Assembly: GCF_000621785.1 (NCBI RefSeq)
Contig: NZ_KK211346.1
Location: forward strand, 201,754 to 265,753
DNA from: Ruminococcus flavefaciens ND2009
GTDB lineage: Bacteria > Bacillota > Clostridia > Oscillospirales > Ruminococcaceae
Length of the DNA: 64,000 bases
Reading direction: 5' to 3'
In this document: positions 62,152 through 64,000 of the stretch, in pieces
Layout: every line of letters starts with the position of its first letter
Position numbering within the stretch: the first letter of the stretch is position 1
The notes under the pieces: generated by a model
Told to the model about the DNA's origin: nothing
The model's input: the letters and a program-made list of their open reading frames with translations, nothing else
The model's database searches: none
Position numbers and translations under genes: made by a program

Positions 62152-64000
62152 ATGAAGGATAAACTTGAATACCTGTTCAGCGACAAGGACAGCGATATAG
62201 AAAGAGTCGCAGAGAGATATACTGCGGCGGGGAACAAAGAGAAAGAAAAAATATATGACATCACAAGAAAGAAATACAATATACTCAGAGAGGAGGAAGC
62301 TAATACCTCTGAGGACGGCTTTATAAAGGAAGCTGAGGGCGTAGAGAGATATTCACGTCCCAGGTGGATACGCATGGTAAGTGCGGCTGCTGCGGCGGTA
62401 ATACTCATCACAGGTGTCTGCGGAGGAGTCTTCCTTACAAGATCAAAGAGAGTAGACAGGATAGATATTGACTCAAGCCAGTTTGCCGAGACAGTCACCG
62501 TTAAGGAGGTAACTACCATTACCGATGACGGAGAGATCGTCAAGGTGGATATGGAAAAGGTAGTGGATAAGCTTACGGATGGTCTGGAGCATATCCACAA
62601 ATCTTTGGCGCAGGAAGGCGTTGATATTGATGACAGCCTTACATTCATCAGCACTACTGATACTAACGCACCTTCCTCTATAAATTATTACCGCGTTACT
62701 GATGAAAAGCTTGATACATTTGACGAATTTGAGATGATAATGGAGTCCACTTACAGCAGCAATACCCGTGAGAAGTATATGGGCGGAGATATGAGCGAAT
62801 ATGAGAACGGTGTAGAATTCCATGACGCAAGCTTTATAAAGCAGAACCTGCGGGCGTTCATAATCTATAACGATAATATCTATTCCGAAGCATTTGTACA
62901 GCCCAATGAAAGCTATTCATCAAATTTTGCAAACACATTCAACTTCAGCAATTATGAGCTTATTTCCTCGGAGTTTCCTGCCGACGATGAGCAACGCATA
63001 AAGTGGCTTATCGAAGACGGTCTCCTCGATGACGGTCTTGAGACCATGACCTGCAAGAGGATATATCAGCGCAAGGACGGCACAAGAGTAAGAGCAGAGC
63101 TCATTCTTGTCAACGAGGATAACGCATGGAAGATTGGTTCGTATAACGTTGGAGAGAATATTGAGGATCAGATCGTTACCACAACAGCGGTGGCCACAGC
63201 TCCCGTTACAACTGCGCCTGTAAATACTGACAGCGAGGAGTTCGGCGAGCTCCAGATGCACCAGGAACCTGTATTCGCAAACGAAGATGAGGCAAATGCG
63301 CTCCTCGGTGAAGTGAACTATGGCTGGGAGAACGGCACCTATCAGTTCCAGAAGGTAGATACAGAGAAGTATACACAGCAGATCTGGAACGCTGCTTCAT
63401 ACGATGAACTGAATACACTTGAGAACAAGAGCTATATTTATCATATATCGGTAAATTCATTCCGCTATTTTGATACTGCTGATGTATTGTACACCATAAA
63501 CACAGATGGTACAAACAGAAAATGGGACAGAAGCGAGCATATCATCGCAGATAACCGTGCTCAGTATTTCCATATAGATTCTAAAACTGAATCAAGCTAT
63601 TTAAATGAGGATTCCATAAAGTGTTATTACGGAAACAAGTGGACAGAAGTGAATAATCTCGATATGACATACAATACCTATGAATCATCATCTCCCGCTT
63701 ATGAACTGAATTATGTTCCTGATAATTATCGAGTATTAGATTATACTGACGGCATAGGCGGCTGGGGGAAGGTCTATGGATCTTCACTTTTAGAGAGCGT
63801 TGATGTTGATTGCTTATATTCATTCCCTGACGCCCTGTTTAACTTTGATGACTGGTATGTTGAGGGTGTAGAAGAGATACTCGGCAGACAGTGCGTTGCT
63901 ATCAGAATTGAGCAGTCGGCTTATTCAAATCAGATGCTCATAGATATGAGGACGGGCATCGTTATGAGATATACTGCGGTTCATGGAACAGACGGAGTGA
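62152..64000 (+). CDS. Membrane-anchored anti-sigma-like protein (3' end beyond the window)
   Basis: An open frame of 616 codons without a stop, running off the window. The N-terminal 75 residues are charged and cytoplasmic (MKDKLEYLFSDKDSDIERVA), followed by one membrane helix (MVSAAAAAVILITGVCGGVF, about residues 80-102) and a large outside part. A Thr-rich linker (TTAVATAPVTTAPVNT, near residue 350) separates two regions. The last 80 residues (GRQCVAIRIEQ, NQMLIDMRTGIVMRY) resemble the LolA/RseB-type fold seen in some anti-sigma proteins. It follows the sigma gene by 11 bases with GGAGGAG. A role as its sensor or inhibitor is inferred from layout. Confidence 0.7.
   Translation, partial: MKDKLEYLFSDKDSDIERVAERYTAAGNKEKEKIYDITRKKYNILREEEANTSEDGFIKEAEGVERYSRPRWIRMVSAAAAAVILITGVCGGVFLTRSKRVDRIDIDSSQFAETVTVKEVTTITDDGEIVKVDMEKVVDKLTDGLEHIHKSLAQEGVDIDDSLTFISTTDTNAPSSINYYRVTDEKLDTFDEFEMIMESTYSSNTREKYMGGDMSEYENGVEFHDASFIKQNLRAFIIYNDNIYSEAFVQPNESYSSNFANTFNFSNYELISSEFPADDEQRIKWLIEDGLLDDGLETMTCKRIYQRKDGTRVRAELILVNEDNAWKIGSYNVGENIEDQIVTTTAVATAPVTTAPVNTDSEEFGELQMHQEPVFANEDEANALLGEVNYGWENGTYQFQKVDTEKYTQQIWNAASYDELNTLENKSYIYHISVNSFRYFDTADVLYTINTDGTNRKWDRSEHIIADNRAQYFHIDSKTESSYLNEDSIKCYYGNKWTEVNNLDMTYNTYESSSPAYELNYVPDNYRVLDYTDGIGGWGKVYGSSLLESVDVDCLYSFPDALFNFDDWYVEGVEEILGRQCVAIRIEQSAYSNQMLIDMRTGIVMRYTAVHGTDGV

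Overview
The window is a chromosome segment from an anaerobic, plant-fibre type Firmicute, most like Ruminococcus (Oscillospiraceae). The evidence is Clostridia-type sigma-A promoters (TTGACA-17-TATAAT), three secreted proteins ending in type I dockerin modules with Thr-rich linkers, a trimeric bifurcating-type [FeFe] hydrogenase with HydG, the LL-diaminopimelate aminotransferase lysine branch, type III glutamine synthetase, and an N-terminally extended ribosomal protein L27 beside its Prp protease. The species is inferred, not proved.

Layout. 1-102 is the end of a CRISPR array with type I-C style repeats. 332-1787 holds a nitroreductase and an aldo/keto reductase. 1904-20953 is a two-armed nitrogen cluster: the minus arm is amt(PII fusion)-pyrG-glnN-dapF-dapL and the plus arm is gltB-gltD-glnA-like-ANTAR regulator-purF-asnB. 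The two strong promoters diverge near 9.7-9.86 kb and each is followed at once by terminator hairpins; the amt leader also has a competing hairpin with a six-base loop of the type bound by ANTAR antiterminators, and an ANTAR protein is encoded in the gltB arm. 21038-25285 has a glutamate-cysteine ligase-like gene, tcdA, a 39-aa small ORF, a LysR regulator and an acetyltransferase.

25405-30383 is the accessory region and the best candidate for something undescribed. A two-gene nitrogenase-like component 1 (D-like and K-like, with P-cluster cysteines and a cofactor-cysteine equivalent) sits behind a perfect inverted repeat and its own promoter, with no reductase (H) gene in the window. It is followed by a NifX-type gene without a normal start codon that runs into an inverted, decayed EVE-McrB/McrC restriction remnant, and then by a tRNA-Leu locus containing two 5'-half tRNA-Leu copies on either side of a small zinc-ribbon-like gene.

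30396-53395 is mostly core genome: a kinase-like protein, hydG with a TM1266-type partner behind a structured leader, a 54-aa protein that is almost only a sortase-like sorting signal, dockerin proteins, rpsB-tsf, a MoxR-DUF58-transglutaminase operon, prmA, the rplU-prp-rpmA-obgE-mrnC-yebC translation block, and mntP behind a manganese riboswitch. 54002-58189 is hydCBA, followed by a small zinc-ribbon protein, rubrerythrin, a MATE transporter, plsY, and an ECF sigma factor with a membrane anti-sigma-like partner that runs off the window end.

Together the genes describe ammonium uptake and its distribution into glutamine, glutamate, asparagine, CTP, purines and lysine/cell wall, plus fermentative hydrogen production with its cofactor assembly. 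All calls were made by reading the sequence; no database search or folding program was run.
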